Assembly (NCBI GenBank): GCA_050012355.1
Contig: JBEKHI010000033.1
Coordinates: forward strand, 1 to 32,970
Source: JBEKHI01 sp050012355
Lineage (GTDB): Bacteria; Actinomycetota; Actinomycetes; Streptosporangiales; Streptosporangiaceae
DNA length: 32,970 bases
Direction of reading: 5' to 3'
The notes under the pieces were generated by a model, which saw only the letters and a list, made by a program, of their open reading frames with translations, had not been told where the DNA came from and did no database searches. Below, piece after piece: positions 1-7,592 of the stretch. Made by a program: the position numbers and the translations under genes. The first letter of the stretch is position 1; each line of letters begins with the position of its first letter.

Positions 1-1
1 G

Positions 2-382
2 CTCACGGTCGAGACGAGCCCGCCGCTGCCGGTCCGGGCCGACCCGGACCGGATCACCCAGGTGCTGACCAACATCATCGGCAACGCGCTCACCGCCACC
101 CCCGAGGGAGGCATGGTCACCATCCGGACCCGCGCGAACGAGCGGCAGGCGCAGGTCATGGTCGCCGACACCGGCGTCGGACTGGCGGCCGCGGACCTAG
201 AGCGCGTCTTCGAGCGCTTCTACCGGGCGCCCGGACAGCAGCGGCGCGCACCCGGGTCAGGTATCGGGCTCACCATCGCGCGCAACATCGCTCGGGCGCA
301 CGGCGGGGAGGTCACCGCGGCATCGGCCGGACCCGGCGCTGGCGCCATGTTCACCCTCACGCTGCCCCTGCGGCCCAGCTGA
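2..382 (+). CDS. Sensor histidine kinase, C-terminal ATPase part (5' end outside window)
   Basis: The reading frame is open from base 2, so the gene enters from the left and only its last 126 residues are visible. They form a HATPase_c domain: an N-box (VLTNIIGNAL), a G1 box (VADTGVGL) followed by the F-box-like VFERFYRA, and a G2 box (GSGIGLTIARNIARAHGG). The protein stops soon after the last beta strand, as is usual for a membrane-bound two-component sensor kinase that phosphorylates a response regulator. The sensor, HAMP and phospho-acceptor His regions are out of view, so the stimulus is unknown. The next gene is about 235 bases downstream and has its own promoter-like sequence with a direct repeat, which could be a target of the cognate regulator (inference). 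Confidence 0.93.
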   Translation, partial: LTVETSPPLPVRADPDRITQVLTNIIGNALTATPEGGMVTIRTRANERQAQVMVADTGVGLAAADLERVFERFYRAPGQQRRAPGSGIGLTIARNIARAHGGEVTAASAGPGAGAMFTLTLPLRPS

Positions 383-423
383 CTTCCGGCACGACACTAC
401 GGCTGACCAGGGTGTCCACCAAA

Positions 424-471
424 GATCACACAGGATCACACTTGACAATCCGGGTGATTCTGTTGCATATT
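424..471 (+). promoter_or_regulatory. Candidate promoter with a 10-bp-phased direct repeat
   Basis: GATCACAC occurs at 424-431 and again at 434-441, a direct repeat with a 10-base period, about one helical turn. It is followed at once by a perfect -35 hexamer TTGACA (442-447), an 18-base spacer and CATATT (466-471) as a -10 candidate. The stretch is AT-rich compared with its surroundings. The nearest downstream gene starts at 618, leaving an untranslated leader of about 140 bases. Paired boxes against a -35 are typical of activator sites, for example of OmpR-type response regulators. That link to the upstream kinase gene is inference. Confidence 0.5.
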
Positions 472-617
472 TTCGCATAATGAGCACTCGCCGGGGTGAG
501 CGTGCCGCTCCGCCCGGGCCGGCAAGGAATTGATTGGCAACGATCGAGCCGCGGGATCTTGCCTTCCTTTTCCGCGTGAGCGGCGTCAGCAGTCAGCCGG
601 TCGAGGAGGACCAGGAC

Positions 618-2654
618 ATGAATGAGGAATCCAGCACACCAGGTTCCAGCATGTTGAGCACCGGCGGGCTGAGCCGGCGTACAACGTTGCGGCTGGGCGC
701 GGCCACTGCCGGCGGTGTGATGGTGCCGTTTGCGGTGCCCGGCATCGCGCGGGCGGCCACGGCCAGGAGGGCGTCCGCGGTAACGTTGCCTCCCGCCAGT
801 GGCGGGGATGACGCGGCGGCGTTGAACGCGGTGCTGGCGGCTCACCCAGGCGCGGTGATCCGCGGTTACCCCGGTGCGTCCTACGTGGTCCATAGCTCGC
901 TGATCGTCGGTTCGGGAACGACGCTGGACATGACCGGGTGCACGATCACGCTGAACACCTACGTTCTGGACACCATCGTGCGCAACCAGTCCGCGACGCC
1001 AACGCGCGCCGCAACGGACGTGGTGACGACGGCGGGCTCTGACGTGATCACTAGTGCGACTGCCCGGTTCACTCGCGAAGACGTGGGCAAGTGGGTGTGC
1101 ATCGGGCTGACGCTGGCGGTCGGAGCGGGCTTCAACGCCACCACCGGCCTAGCGCTGGCCGGCGGCCCGGCCATCGCCGGCACCGTGCCGGGCGGGAACG
1201 TGCTGACCGCGCGGATCATCCGGGTGGTCAACGCCACGACCGCCGTCTTGTCCAACCGGGCCGACCTGGCCAAGACGGCCCAGCCGATGAACATCTTCGA
1301 CACCAGGGACCGCGACATTACCGTGCGCGGCGGCACCTGGGTGCGTGACACCGGCCGGTCCCTGATGGCGTCGGACGGCGGGGCCAGCATCAAGATCCAC
1401 CACCTGGTGTTCCGCAACATCGACAGCATCACGATCGAAGACCTCAGCGTCGTGTACCCGATCGCCGGCACTGGCAAGTACGGCATCTCGGTCGGAATGG
1501 CCACCAAGATGACGGTCCAGAACATCGTCTTCAACACCACCTCCGACGGAGTCCACCTGCAAGGTCCCATCAGCAGCGGCCTCATTACCAACATCACCGG
1601 CACTCCCGGTGATGACTTCGTGTCGCTGACCGCCGCGGACTGGCCGAACTTCCAGGACTGCACCGGCGACCTGACGGATATCACGATCACGAACGTCAGC
1701 CCCACCAACGGGCCCGTCTCGGTGGTGAAGCTGATGGGTGACAAGAACACCACCGTGCGCGACATTTTCGTCCGCAACGTCGGCGGCAGCACCACCGGCA
1801 GCGGCAACGGGGCGGTCTGGATCGGGGACGACTCGATCCTGCAAGGCGCGACCTTCTACAACATCGCCGTCGACACCGTCACCACGCAGATCATCCCCGC
1901 CGAGTACTTCGTCAAGATCAACGGTACCGGCGTCAAGGAAGTCGACCTGCGGAACCTGACGCGCGACGCCCCCGACAGCTCCAAGGAAACCGTCCTGATC
2001 CAGACCCAGAACATAGCCACGCCCATGACCGCCCGGCGGATCAGCCTATCCGGCGTCACGTTCACCGCCGGGAACGTCCCCTGCATCGGCGTCGGCAGCG
2101 ACACCAACGTCGCCACGCTCATCCTGGACGACTTCACCGTGCTCGGCGGCGCGGCCAACGGCGGCACCAACGGCACCCTGCCGATGGTCCAGGTCAGCGG
2201 CGCCGTCGACACCCTGAACCTCAGCAACGGCACGTTCAGCGGATCGGGCGACTACCTGGTCAGGCTCAACTCCGCCACCTCAGCCACGGTCAGCCGGCTC
2301 AGCATCGACCAGGTAGACGTCTCCGGGTTCGGCAGCGGAGGCGTCGTCGCCGCCAACCCCGACACCGGTCAGACCCACACCTTCCCCGAGGTCCTGATGA
2401 CCGGCTGCACGATCAACGACATGGCCTGGATCTGCGACATCGGCGCCGAGACCGGCGGGTCCACCGTCACCACCGAGTTCGAGCTGTCCACAGTGACCAC
2501 CACGAACATGAACGGCAACGCCTACATCCGCGACACTGGCGTGGTCACCTTCGAGCTCTACAAGGTCCAGCTATCCGGGAGCAACTGGGACGTACTCCCC
2601 GGCGGCCAACTGACCGTCATCCAGCTGAGTACCCCGCCAGCAGGAATCCGGTAG
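618..2654 (+). CDS. Tat-exported pectin-lyase-fold (GH28-like) protein
   Basis: The start at 618 is chosen because GAGGAGGA lies seven bases upstream; an in-frame TTG at 534 adds 28 unlikely residues. The 678-residue product begins with a twin-arginine signal: SRRTTLRLG at about residues 20-28, a hydrophobic stretch and an ARA-type cleavage region near residue 47. The rest is rich in N, T, V, I and G with short repeated strands, as in right-handed parallel beta-helix proteins. TSDGVHLQG (about residue 310) and PGDDFVSL (about residue 330) recall the NTDG and GDD motifs of GH28 polygalacturonases, whose aspartates are catalytic. The GHG and RIK motifs of GH28 are not evident, so activity is unproven. 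Likely role: a secreted or surface polysaccharide-acting enzyme. A tailspike-like carbohydrate-binding role is an alternative. Confidence 0.8.
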   Translation: MNEESSTPGSSMLSTGGLSRRTTLRLGAATAGGVMVPFAVPGIARAATARRASAVTLPPASGGDDAAALNAVLAAHPGAVIRGYPGASYVVHSSLIVGSGTTLDMTGCTITLNTYVLDTIVRNQSATPTRAATDVVTTAGSDVITSATARFTREDVGKWVCIGLTLAVGAGFNATTGLALAGGPAIAGTVPGGNVLTARIIRVVNATTAVLSNRADLAKTAQPMNIFDTRDRDITVRGGTWVRDTGRSLMASDGGASIKIHHLVFRNIDSITIEDLSVVYPIAGTGKYGISVGMATKMTVQNIVFNTTSDGVHLQGPISSGLITNITGTPGDDFVSLTAADWPNFQDCTGDLTDITITNVSPTNGPVSVVKLMGDKNTTVRDIFVRNVGGSTTGSGNGAVWIGDDSILQGATFYNIAVDTVTTQIIPAEYFVKINGTGVKEVDLRNLTRDAPDSSKETVLIQTQNIATPMTARRISLSGVTFTAGNVPCIGVGSDTNVATLILDDFTVLGGAANGGTNGTLPMVQVSGAVDTLNLSNGTFSGSGDYLVRLNSATSATVSRLSIDQVDVSGFGSGGVVAANPDTGQTHTFPEVLMTGCTINDMAWICDIGAETGGSTVTTEFELSTVTTTNMNGNAYIRDTGVVTFELYKVQLSGSNWDVLPGGQLTVIQLSTPPAGIR

Positions 2655-2711
2655 ACGACGACCTGCTCACAGCCCTGACACGTCTCAGCTCGGTCCTATG
2701 AACAGCGGGAA

Positions 2712-3544
2712 TTACTTTGACCGCGGCCCCCCGCGATTGAAGGCGGTTCGGTACGCGCCGGGGGTGCAGCCTGTGTGCCGTCGGAAGAGTTTGGCGAAGG
2801 TTGCCGCGTCTCGGTAGCCGACAGAGTGACTGATGCGCGCGACCGAGTGGTCGGTTTCTTCCAGCAGCATTTTGGCCCGGCGGATCCTGGCTCGCTGGAG
2901 GTATTCCAACGGGGTCTGCTGCGTTTCGCTGGTGAAGCGGCGTAGCAGTGTGCGGGGGCTGACTCCAACGATGGCGGCCAGCGAGTTCAGGTCGTAGCGC
3001 TGGTCGAGGTTCTGGTCGAGGTAGCGCGTGACCTTGTTCGAGAGCCGACCACCGTTTGTTCGGCGATGACGTTGATGTCCGGGTATGCCTGCGCGAGGTC
3101 ATGCGCGTAGAGCCATGATGTGGTGGCGTCGCGGCCGGTGAGCAGTCCAGCTTCGGCGAGCAGGAACGCTCCGACGCAGATCGAGACCACCCTTGTTCCT
3201 TGCGCGCGGAGGTCTTGGATCGCCGCGATCTCCGGCCTCAACTGGGACAAGACGGTCGCGAATGCTGGAGCCCGCCCTGTTTCGAAACCGGGAACAACGA
3301 GGACATCGACCTCGCGCAGCGGCGATACCGCGATCCGAAGTCCGCCGACGGCAGTCACGTGCCGTCGAGGCGACATCACAACGATCCGGGGCGCTTCCGC
3401 GGCCGGAGCAACGTGCGCGGCGATCGTGAGGAGGTCTGGGATCGAGTAGATCTGCGACCCGAAACACCCTGGATACGCGAGAACGCCCACCCGCATCTGG
3501 GTCACAGCGCCACCCGGACCCGTGGCTAGATCGCCCTCGTGCAT
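2712..3544 (-). pseudogene. Broken GlxA-type (DJ-1/PfpI + AraC) transcriptional regulator
   Basis: From the ATG at 3544 the minus strand encodes a DJ-1/PfpI-like domain (RVGVLAYPGCFG, then VDVLVVPGFE and VVSICVGAFLLAEAGLL). This is the amidase-like sensing half of GlxA-family regulators. After AYPDINVIAEQTVV at about 3050 the frame runs into nonsense and stops at 2987. In a different frame the AraC helix-turn-helix half continues immediately (GRLSNKVTRYLDQNL through RIRRAKMLLEETDHSVARIS and VGYRDAATFAKLFRRHTG) and ends at 2712. Family members normally have several tens of residues between these halves, covering the end of the PfpI domain and the linker. The gene therefore seems to carry an internal deletion with a frame change. 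It lies divergent from the hydrolase at 3595, which it presumably once controlled. Confidence 0.82.
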
Positions 3545-3594
3545 GGCGATCTAGCCTATCTGATGAAACGCGTCGATGACCTACCTTCCTTGTC

Positions 3595-4266
3595 ATGGAG
3601 AATGACACCCTTGGCGACTTCACACCGCGAGGCATCACGGTTGACTCGATTACCAAGATCGTTCACGTTGCCGGGTCGGGTCCGGCTGTCGTGCTGATGC
3701 CGGAGTTGCCAGGGATCAGTCCTGACGTCGCGCGATTTGGCCGGTGGATCCGCGACGCCGGATTCACGGTGTACATGCCGTCCCTCTTTGGGGTTGACGG
3801 GTCTTACCCGACCGTCGAACTCGGCAAGGAGATCTACAACCGCATCTGCGTCAGCGCCGAGTTCCACGTCCTCGCTGGAGATGGCACCAGCCCGGTCGTG
3901 AGCTGGCTGCGCGGGCTCGCCCGTGTCGCACATGAGGAATGCGGAGCAGCCGGGGTGGGTGCGATCGGCCTGTGCCTGACCGGCAACTTTGCCCTGACGA
4001 TGTCACTGGAGCCGTCCGTCATTGCCCCGGTGATCAACCACCCGTCGCTGGGCGATCGCTTCGACGGCCGAGTCCTCAGCGACGAATACGCGAACCCGAA
4101 CCCACCGCCGTTCTTCGTACAGCGAGTCCAGACCCCACATAGCGTGGTCACCGCTCACCTCGTCGACAGGGACGGCCACCCCGCCCTCGAAGCGCGCGAC
4201 CAGATCCTCGCCTTCTTGCGAGACCGCCTAGGTGCAAGGAGCACGCATGAGCACCACCAAAGCTGA
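3595..4266 (+). CDS. Dienelactone hydrolase family protein, apparently internally shortened
   Basis: The 223-residue product resembles the alpha/beta-hydrolase subfamily of dienelactone hydrolase. It has an N-terminal strand-turn (AVVLMPELPGIS), a second strand (GFTVYMPSLFG) and a nucleophile elbow with Cys127 (GAIGLCLTGNFAL). Dienelactone hydrolases use a Cys-Asp-His triad. After NHPSL (residues 148-152) the sequence jumps to GDRFDGRVLSDEYANP and PHSVVTAHLVDRDGHP. In relatives these are normally separated by roughly 50 residues that include the strand bearing the catalytic Asp. The missing block appears to be an in-frame deletion, so activity is doubtful. The start codon is 50 bases from the start of the divergent broken regulator, the usual pairing of this hydrolase type. 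The deletion is judged from memory of the family, not from an alignment. Confidence 0.8.
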   Translation: MENDTLGDFTPRGITVDSITKIVHVAGSGPAVVLMPELPGISPDVARFGRWIRDAGFTVYMPSLFGVDGSYPTVELGKEIYNRICVSAEFHVLAGDGTSPVVSWLRGLARVAHEECGAAGVGAIGLCLTGNFALTMSLEPSVIAPVINHPSLGDRFDGRVLSDEYANPNPPPFFVQRVQTPHSVVTAHLVDRDGHPALEARDQILAFLRDRLGARSTHEHHQS

Positions 4267-4321
4267 GCAGGCCTCCGCCCGGCGGTGCCGATTCAGATGA
4301 TCCCGTTTAGTGCGCGCCGCG

Positions 4322-4822
4322 TCAGAACAGGCGGCCGTCCTCGGCTGCTGGTGGTTCCTCCAGGCTAAGCAGGAACCGTTTGCGGTTGAGGCCGCCGGCG
4401 TACCCAGTCAGGCTTCCGCTGGTGCCGACCACCCGGTGGCAGGGCACGATGATGCTGATCGGGTTCCAGCCGTTAGCGTTACCGACCGCTTGTGCGGCGC
4501 CGGGGTCGCCGAGTTCGGCGGCCAGCTGGCCGTAGGTGCGGGTCTGGCCGTACGGGATTGTCGTCAGCAGCGTCCAGACCTGCTTCTCGAACGCGGAGCC
4601 GCGCGGCGCGAGGTCGAGGTCGAACTCCCTTCGGGTACCGGCGAAATACTCATCGAGCTGCCGGATCGCCGCGTCGAAACCGCCGTCCGCCCGCGGCCCG
4701 CTGTCGGCGAGGCGGGGCGTCCGGCGGTGGCCCTCGAAGTACAGTCCGATGAGCGCGGCGCCATCCCCGACCAGGGTCAGCGGTCCGACCGGTGAGTCGA
4801 CGATGGTGTGCTGGACGCTCAT
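4322..4822 (-). CDS. ogt: Methylated-DNA--protein-cysteine methyltransferase
   Basis: The 166-residue product is the usual length for an O6-alkylguanine-DNA alkyltransferase, which repairs O6-methylguanine by moving the alkyl group to its own cysteine. The C-terminal domain is clear: FEKQVWTLLTTIPYGQTRTYGQLA (arginine-finger and helix region), GNANGWNPISIIVPCHRV with acceptor Cys128, and the closing LTGYAGGLNRKRFLLSLE. The start at 4822 is preferred over 4924 because GGGGAGG lies just upstream and the family N-terminus (TIVDSPVGPLTLV) follows directly. It is divergent from a TetR gene, and a perfect 14-base palindrome lies between them, so it may be under TetR control (inference). Confidence 0.95.
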   Translation of the reverse strand: MSVQHTIVDSPVGPLTLVGDGAALIGLYFEGHRRTPRLADSGPRADGGFDAAIRQLDEYFAGTRREFDLDLAPRGSAFEKQVWTLLTTIPYGQTRTYGQLAAELGDPGAAQAVGNANGWNPISIIVPCHRVVGTSGSLTGYAGGLNRKRFLLSLEEPPAAEDGRLF

Positions 4823-4857
4823 GACTCGCCACCTCCCCTGCCACGGTATCTTATATG

Positions 4858-4871
4858 GGACCGATCGGTCC
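4858..4871. promoter_or_regulatory. Palindromic operator candidate between ogt and the TetR gene
   Basis: GGACCGATCGGTCC is a perfect 14-base palindrome. It lies 36 bases upstream of the ogt start and 26 bases upstream of the TetR start. Short perfect palindromes of this form in the divergent region next to a tetR gene are typical autoregulatory TetR operators. The adjacent TATCTTATAT stretch (4847-4856) is the only AT-rich part of the gap and probably contains a promoter -10 element. Confidence 0.6.
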
Positions 4872-4896
4872 GTTATCGTCCGACCAAGGGGGCGCG

Positions 4897-5505
4897 ATGG
4901 CTCGCACCGCCGCTGAGGGCTCACGGCAACGCATCCTGGAAGTGGCCGCGGAGCTGTTCTACACGCACGGCATCCGCGCGGTCGGCATGAGCCAGATCAT
5001 CGATGCCGCTGGCTGCGGCAAGAACCTCCTCTACAGCAACTTCCCGAGCAAGGCCGATCTGGTGGCCGCGTATCTCACCGCCGAAGCGCGGTACCGCGAG
5101 CAGCAGGCCCAGGAGGCGATGGCCGCGGCCGGGGCTGACCCGGTCGACCAGATTGTCGCGCTCACCGGGTACATCGCGCACTGCGCGGCCGAGCCGCGGT
5201 CTCGCGGCTGCGCGCTGCGCAATTACGTCGCCGAGTTCCCGGGTGATGACAGCTCAGCCACCCAGGTTGCCCAGGAGTTCCTCGAGCACGCGCGCAGCCG
5301 TATCGACGAACTCGTCCACGAGGCGGGAGTCGCTCGCGCGACCGAGGTGTCTGAACGCGTCTGGCTCGTACATGACGGCCTGTACGCGATGGCCGCGCGG
5401 CCATGGGTGCGCTCGAAGCCGGCTGTCGCTGTCCAGCTTGTCCGCGACATCCTCACCGACGCGCAACAGCGCGCCACCGAACAGGAAAAGGAGCCAAGGC
5501 GATGA
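4897..5505 (+). CDS. TetR/AcrR family transcriptional regulator
   Basis: The start at 4897 is chosen because AAGGGGG precedes it and the upstream ATG at 4855 would place the operator palindrome inside the coding sequence. The 202-residue product has the N-terminal TetR helix-turn-helix (SRQRILEVAAELFYTHGIRAVGMSQIIDAAG, then LLYSNFPSKADLVAAYL, the conserved end of helices 3 and 4) and a helical ligand-binding domain. Members bind operator DNA as dimers and release it on ligand binding. The stop codon overlaps the LLM oxidoreductase start by four bases, so the two are co-transcribed and probably functionally linked. Likely targets are its own operon and the divergent ogt gene; the ligand is unknown. 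Confidence 0.93.
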   Translation: MARTAAEGSRQRILEVAAELFYTHGIRAVGMSQIIDAAGCGKNLLYSNFPSKADLVAAYLTAEARYREQQAQEAMAAAGADPVDQIVALTGYIAHCAAEPRSRGCALRNYVAEFPGDDSSATQVAQEFLEHARSRIDELVHEAGVARATEVSERVWLVHDGLYAMAARPWVRSKPAVAVQLVRDILTDAQQRATEQEKEPRR

Positions 5506-6839
5506 GCACACGGCCATTGCACTTCAATGCCTTCATCTGGCCGAACGGTTATCACGAGTCTGCGTGGCGTGTCGTCGACGACGATGTCCGCGGCGTTCTC
5601 GGGCTCCCCTACTACGCCGGGATCGCGCAGATCGCGGAACGCGGCCTGATGGACTCGGTCTTTCTGGCCGACAACATCGCCATCGCCGAATACCGCGTTA
5701 CGCACCTGCCTCAAACGCAGTTCGATCCGGTTTCGGTGCTGTCGGCCCTGGCCGCGGTCACCAGCCGCATCGGGCTTATCGGTACGGGCTCGACGACCTA
5801 CAGCAAGCCGTGGGAGCTCGCCCGCCGGTTCGCGACGCTGGACCATCTCAGCGCCGGCCGCGCCGGATGGAACATCGTCACGACCATCACGCCACTGGCC
5901 GCGGCCAGCTTCGGCGAGCCGTTCCACCCCGGGCACGCCGACCGGTACGCCCGCGCTCATGAATTCGTCGACGTCGTCACGCGCGCCTGGGATAGCTGGG
6001 AAGACGACGCGGTCGTCGGGGACCGCGACCGCGGCCTGTGGGCTGACCGCGGCAAGCTGCACGATCCTCGTTTTCACGGCAAGTACTACGACTCCGAGGG
6101 AGTCCTGCCGTTCCCCCGTTCCCCGCAAGGCCGCCCGGTGCTCGTTCAAGCCGGGCAGTCAGCAGAGGGCATCGGCCTGGCCGCGCGATACGCGGAGCTG
6201 GTGTTCTCCGGGCCGCCGTCCCTCGAGGCCGCGGTTGCTTTCCGGACCAACCTCCACGCCCAGGCCACCGCCACCGGGCGCGACCCCGCACACGTGCTGG
6301 TGCTGCCCGCGCTGATGGTCACCCTGGGCAGCACCGAGGCGGAAGCCCAGGCACGGGCACGGGAGCTGGAAGAGCTGGTGAGCCCGGAGTTCCGCTGGCA
6401 GAACGCGCTCTACACGGCTGGACTGGACCCCGACGCTTACGATCCGGACGCTCCGCTGCCCGCTGAACTGTGGTCCGAACAGTCAGCGCCGTCAAGCCGG
6501 GCAGAGCAGCTGTACGCGGTCGCCCGCGCACGACCGGACGCTCCGCTGCGCGAGGTCGCCCAGCAGGTGACCGGCGGAGCGTCCCAGATGCACTTCACCG
6601 GAACACCCGAGCAGCTCGCAGATCACGTGACCTCCTGGCAGGACGCAGGCGCGATCGACGGATTCACCATCATGGGTTCAACACTCCCCTACGAACTGAC
6701 AACGTTCGTCGACCACGTCGTGCCCATCCTGCAACGCCGTGGACGGTTCCGCACCGAGTACTCCGGCTCCACACTGCGCGACCATCTAGGACTCCCGCGG
6801 CCAGTCGCAGGCACCGGCGACGCGCGCCGCAGTCCGTGA
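5502..6839 (+). CDS. LLM-class flavin-dependent oxidoreductase (NtaA/SnaA/DszA type)
   Basis: The ATG at 5502 overlaps the TetR stop in an ATGA arrangement, giving 445 residues, the usual size of this group. The N-terminus (LHFNAFIWPNGYHESAWR) and motifs FLADNIAIAEYR, GLIGTGSTTYSKPWELARRFATLDHLSAGRAGWNIVT, PQGRPVLVQAGQS and the C-terminal GTPEQLADHVTSW match nitrilotriacetate, pristinamycin and dibenzothiophene-sulfone monooxygenases. These are bacterial-luciferase-like TIM barrels that use reduced flavin supplied by a separate reductase. No reductase gene is nearby. The substrate cannot be read from sequence; desulfurisation or oxidation of a small xenobiotic sensed by the TetR protein is plausible inference. 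Confidence 0.93.
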   Translation: MSTRPLHFNAFIWPNGYHESAWRVVDDDVRGVLGLPYYAGIAQIAERGLMDSVFLADNIAIAEYRVTHLPQTQFDPVSVLSALAAVTSRIGLIGTGSTTYSKPWELARRFATLDHLSAGRAGWNIVTTITPLAAASFGEPFHPGHADRYARAHEFVDVVTRAWDSWEDDAVVGDRDRGLWADRGKLHDPRFHGKYYDSEGVLPFPRSPQGRPVLVQAGQSAEGIGLAARYAELVFSGPPSLEAAVAFRTNLHAQATATGRDPAHVLVLPALMVTLGSTEAEAQARARELEELVSPEFRWQNALYTAGLDPDAYDPDAPLPAELWSEQSAPSSRAEQLYAVARARPDAPLREVAQQVTGGASQMHFTGTPEQLADHVTSWQDAGAIDGFTIMGSTLPYELTTFVDHVVPILQRRGRFRTEYSGSTLRDHLGLPRPVAGTGDARRSP

Positions 6840-7095
6840 GATCGCACTGCCTAGGCGGTCAGCACCGCGGTCCACTCGTGGTTGTTCAGCAGCAGTCGCG
6901 ACTCGCGTCCAGCGGTCCCGGTGCCCGGCTCGGCACCTGCGCCTCCTCCAACATGACGTGCACGACCGTGCGCACAGCGCCACTCAATCACCGGTTCGGC
7001 GATGTCGGACACCGCCGGCACCCTAGGCTGACAAACCGCTGACATCCCATCCGCTGGGAACCGGAGACTCTCGCTGAGGGCGAGCAGGAGACGAG
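6840..7095. other. Gap without a convincing gene
   Basis: These 256 bases separate the LLM gene from the converging PPC remnant. No intact gene is seen. On the minus strand, short pieces in two frames (PVIEW near 6990, then AVRTVVHVMLEEA near 6960) faintly recall the C-terminal part of a DinB/DUF664 protein. They are too short and broken to call. The stretch may be decayed coding DNA. Confidence 0.35.
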
Positions 7096-7564
7096 TCAGC
7101 CGGGCAGGCCGAAGGAGAGTCTGGGGACGTCGTACAGATCCGGGTCGATGAACCGGGTCATCGGGGGGTCACTGATCTCAACGACGATCATCTCGGTGAT
7201 GAACTGGACGGTCGCCGCGAGCAGGTGGCTGGTATGCGCGTCCGCGGCGCGTTCCTTCAGGCCCAGTGTGCTGTGCACGTGCGGGAGGATCCGCTGGTTC
7301 TGCTCGTCCCAGGCGATGGTGCCGCATCCGAGCGCCTCGGCATTGGTGACGTGGACTTTCGACCAGACCGGGGCGGCGGGGTCGTCGAGCTTGTCGCAGG
7401 CGCCGACGATGTCCGCTTCGGCGAACGCCGCCAGGAACATGGGGATGTACCCCGTACCGGATGCCGGCCTGGGAGCAGAAGTGGTCCAGTGCCGGGAAGA
7501 AGCTCTCCCCCGGATCGAACCGGACGCCGAATGTCCGGCCGACTGTGAGCACGTGGCTGTGCAT
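7096..7564 (-). pseudogene. PPC/DUF296-domain protein with a one-base frameshift
   Basis: From the ATG at 7564 (AAAGGA just upstream) the minus strand encodes MHSHVLTVGRTFGVRF, ESFFPALDHFCSQAGIRYG, the N-terminus of a PPC (plant and prokaryote conserved, DUF296) protein. At 7450-7453 a run of four Gs on the coding strand puts the reading out of frame. One base less gives YGYIPMFLAAFAEADIVG and continues without interruption through PVWSKVHVTN, GLKERAADAHTSHLL and FITEMIVVEI to the stop at 7096, making a normal protein of about 155 residues. The rest of the gene is well preserved, so the shift is either very recent or a sequencing error in the homopolymer. PPC proteins form trimers and some bind DNA; function here is unknown. 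It is 28 bases downstream of the asparaginase gene on the same strand. Confidence 0.85.
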
Positions 7565-7592
7565 GGGCGTCGTTCCTTTCCCAGTCCGGCTG

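Noticed and set aside
5003..5962. A 319-codon frame across the TetR and LLM genes
   Set aside because: Ser/Arg-rich shadow of two clearly coding genes in another frame.
6850..7010. DinB/DUF664 gene remnant on the minus strand
   Set aside because: Two short matching pieces in different frames are too weak to support a pseudogene call.
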